A stretch of DNA of 14,675 nt from Nitrospirota bacterium (GTDB lineage Bacteria; Nitrospirota; Thermodesulfovibrionia; Thermodesulfovibrionales; JdFR-85), in NCBI GenBank assembly GCA_003232715.1, contig QIJG01000296.1, positions 1-14,675 of the forward strand. The letters are read 5' to 3'. The notes under the pieces were generated by a model. The model worked only from the letters and a program-made list of their open reading frames with translations, had not been told where the DNA came from and searched no databases. This document shows positions 13,363-14,675 of the stretch, piece by piece. Each line of letters opens with the position of its first letter. Within the stretch, counting starts at the first letter, position 1. The translations under genes and the position numbers were made by a program.

Positions 13363-14649
13363 TCAAACCTGCTCATTGGCCACCATTAAGTTATCATCTT
13401 CCTTGCTACGGTAGAACAATGATAAATAAATACCGCATAGGGCAAAAAATGTATAAATTACAAACGGTTTATTAAGCCCTGTAAAAAAACACATTATAAC
13501 CAATGCTATAACGTAGTTTTTCAATACGTTTCCTATGTTATATAAATCCATGTCGGCATTAGATTTAAACCAAAGGGATATCATGGAAATCCTTCGATAC
13601 AGAGCCATCCATATATATAAATACGCCAGAAACCCTAAAACACCCAACTCGGCAAGAACAGAGGGCCAGAATGCGTCTAAACTACCTAAATTGTACATCA
13701 TGTTCCTGTAGAAAGTCGGCCAGTCATTATAGTATGGAGAATGGAACATGACGGAAGCAAGCCCTCCAAACATTCCCGGACCGGCGCCGATGACAGGATG
13801 CTCTAAAAAAATCCTTAAAGCCTCCAGGTATGTAAAAGTTCTATAATAAAGTTCAGGCGTCAGGCGTGCTACTGTGGGAAGTGTTATCAGGACAATACCG
13901 GCAATAATGAGAAGCCCCGGCCATATTAATCTCTTTTTCGTTAACACCATCATGGCGAATAACCCCATCCATGTCTGCCTTGAGAAAGTGAGAAAGATCA
14001 AACCTAAAGTTGAAGACAAACTTAAAAATTTTTTAAGTTTGTCTTTTGTGGTTGCGTAGATCAGAAAAAGCCCTAGCAATGCGTACATTCCGAGGTAGTT
14101 CACCCCCCCGGAGCCGGTAACAGAGATTACCCTGTCCAGCCCCAGTCTCTTTTTATGTTCTCCGTACATCCTTACAAGTGGATTCAGTCCCGGGTTTATC
14201 CCTGCAACTGCAAGAATCTCCCCGATTATACCGGTAACAGCAAGGATAATTATTATCACCTTAAGCCAGAAAATAAATGACACAAGCTCTTCCCGCCGCC
14301 ACCTCAGGGTAGCAAATACGTAAAAAACAAGGATATTTTTTATAACATCATATATCCCGAACCCTCCCTGAAGTACAGATACATTATTGTATATCATGGA
14401 GAAAGACGCTACAATTACAAATAACATAAGAGGTACAGTCGTCGGAAGTTCCATTATTCTAAAGGAATAAACTCTTGGCTTTAATGCAATAAAAGCAAAT
14501 AGAAGGGCAAACATTAACAAGGTTGATATTTCGTCAGAATAAGAAACAAGCTTTACAAGGAAATGATAGTGTATAAAGACTTTCTTAAGTAAATGTTGTA
14601 ACGGCAATAACAATAGAAATATAATCAGTAATTTTTTTGTTATTGGCAC
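13363..14649 (-). CDS. O-antigen ligase/polymerase-like integral membrane protein (Wzy/WaaL type)
   Basis: This is a polytopic inner-membrane protein of the O-antigen ligase/polymerase superfamily (Wzy_C, PF04932). It would polymerise repeat units or transfer the finished glycan at the periplasmic face. About ten to twelve hydrophobic segments are visible, for example residues 7-20, 42-56, 70-85, 104-114, 126-149, 184-200, 212-222, 242-259 and 330-350. Typical motifs are TFSRQTWMGL (221-230) and the periplasmic-loop HPVIGAGPGMFGG (284-296), with conserved His303, Asp326 and Glu334 nearby. The given start is GTG 14649 without an obvious SD. The frame stays open (YIARPFDV) to the right edge of the window, so the real start may lie outside. 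It is the most upstream gene seen in this - strand cluster. Ligase and polymerase cannot be told apart by sequence alone. Confidence 0.88.
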   Translation of the reverse strand: MPITKKLLIIFLLLLPLQHLLKKVFIHYHFLVKLVSYSDEISTLLMFALLFAFIALKPRVYSFRIMELPTTVPLMLFVIVASFSMIYNNVSVLQGGFGIYDVIKNILVFYVFATLRWRREELVSFIFWLKVIIIILAVTGIIGEILAVAGINPGLNPLVRMYGEHKKRLGLDRVISVTGSGGVNYLGMYALLGLFLIYATTKDKLKKFLSLSSTLGLIFLTFSRQTWMGLFAMMVLTKKRLIWPGLLIIAGIVLITLPTVARLTPELYYRTFTYLEALRIFLEHPVIGAGPGMFGGLASVMFHSPYYNDWPTFYRNMMYNLGSLDAFWPSVLAELGVLGFLAYLYIWMALYRRISMISLWFKSNADMDLYNIGNVLKNYVIALVIMCFFTGLNKPFVIYTFFALCGIYLSLFYRSKEDDNLMVANEQV

Positions 14650-14675
14650 AACATCAAAAGGCCTTGCTATATATT

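Overview
The window looks like a chromosomal segment of a Gram-negative, probably anaerobic bacterium. A Nitrospirota or neighbouring Desulfobacterota-type lineage is my best guess. It rests on the short ThiC with a CX2CX3C cluster motif, the riboswitch-led thiS-thiG-thiC order, a periplasmic DsbC-like protein and the style of the intergenic palindromes. No marker gene settles this.

Left part (1-4740, all + strand). A secreted DsbC/DsbG-type disulfide isomerase gene (12-729) is interrupted. Its first catalytic-cysteine codon is TGA, in the context D-(TGA)-P-Y-C, and a perfect 7-bp hairpin sits at the right distance to be a bacterial SECIS element. The gene also appears to have lost about a dozen codons, with a frame change, just upstream of that site. 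Next is hemW (857-1993), possibly leaderless. After it come an unidentified 123-nt imperfect inverted repeat (2015-2137), a strong sigma70-type promoter, a TPP riboswitch with an intrinsic terminator, and the thiamine operon thiS-thiG-thiC. ThiS carries an unusual tail beyond its C-terminal glycines.

Boundary (4740-4994). The + strand block and the - strand block converge on a 156-bp MITE-like element with 32-bp terminal inverted repeats. A truncated second copy lies at 9203-9257.

Right part (4995-14675, all - strand, read right to left). This is an envelope-polysaccharide cluster. The order is O-antigen ligase/polymerase-like membrane protein, sugar-phosphate-type nucleotidyltransferase, CDP-glycerol glycerophosphotransferase-family protein, APS kinase (cysC, broken), sulfotransferase, formyltransferase-like protein, polysaccharide deacetylase-like protein and two GT4 glycosyltransferases. 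Together these suggest a repeat-unit polysaccharide with phospho-alditol-type, sulfate and perhaps N-formyl decorations. The sulfation pair looks damaged: cysC is frameshifted and the sulfotransferase lacks the Ser-containing 3'-phosphate loop of PAPS binding.

A recurrent theme is small lesions in otherwise well-conserved genes (dsbC, thiS, a GT4 start codon, deacetylase, sulfotransferase, cysC). They may be true decay, unusual decoding or assembly error, and read coverage has to settle this. The intergenic stretches 8850-9266 and 10284-10610 hold only palindromic repeats.
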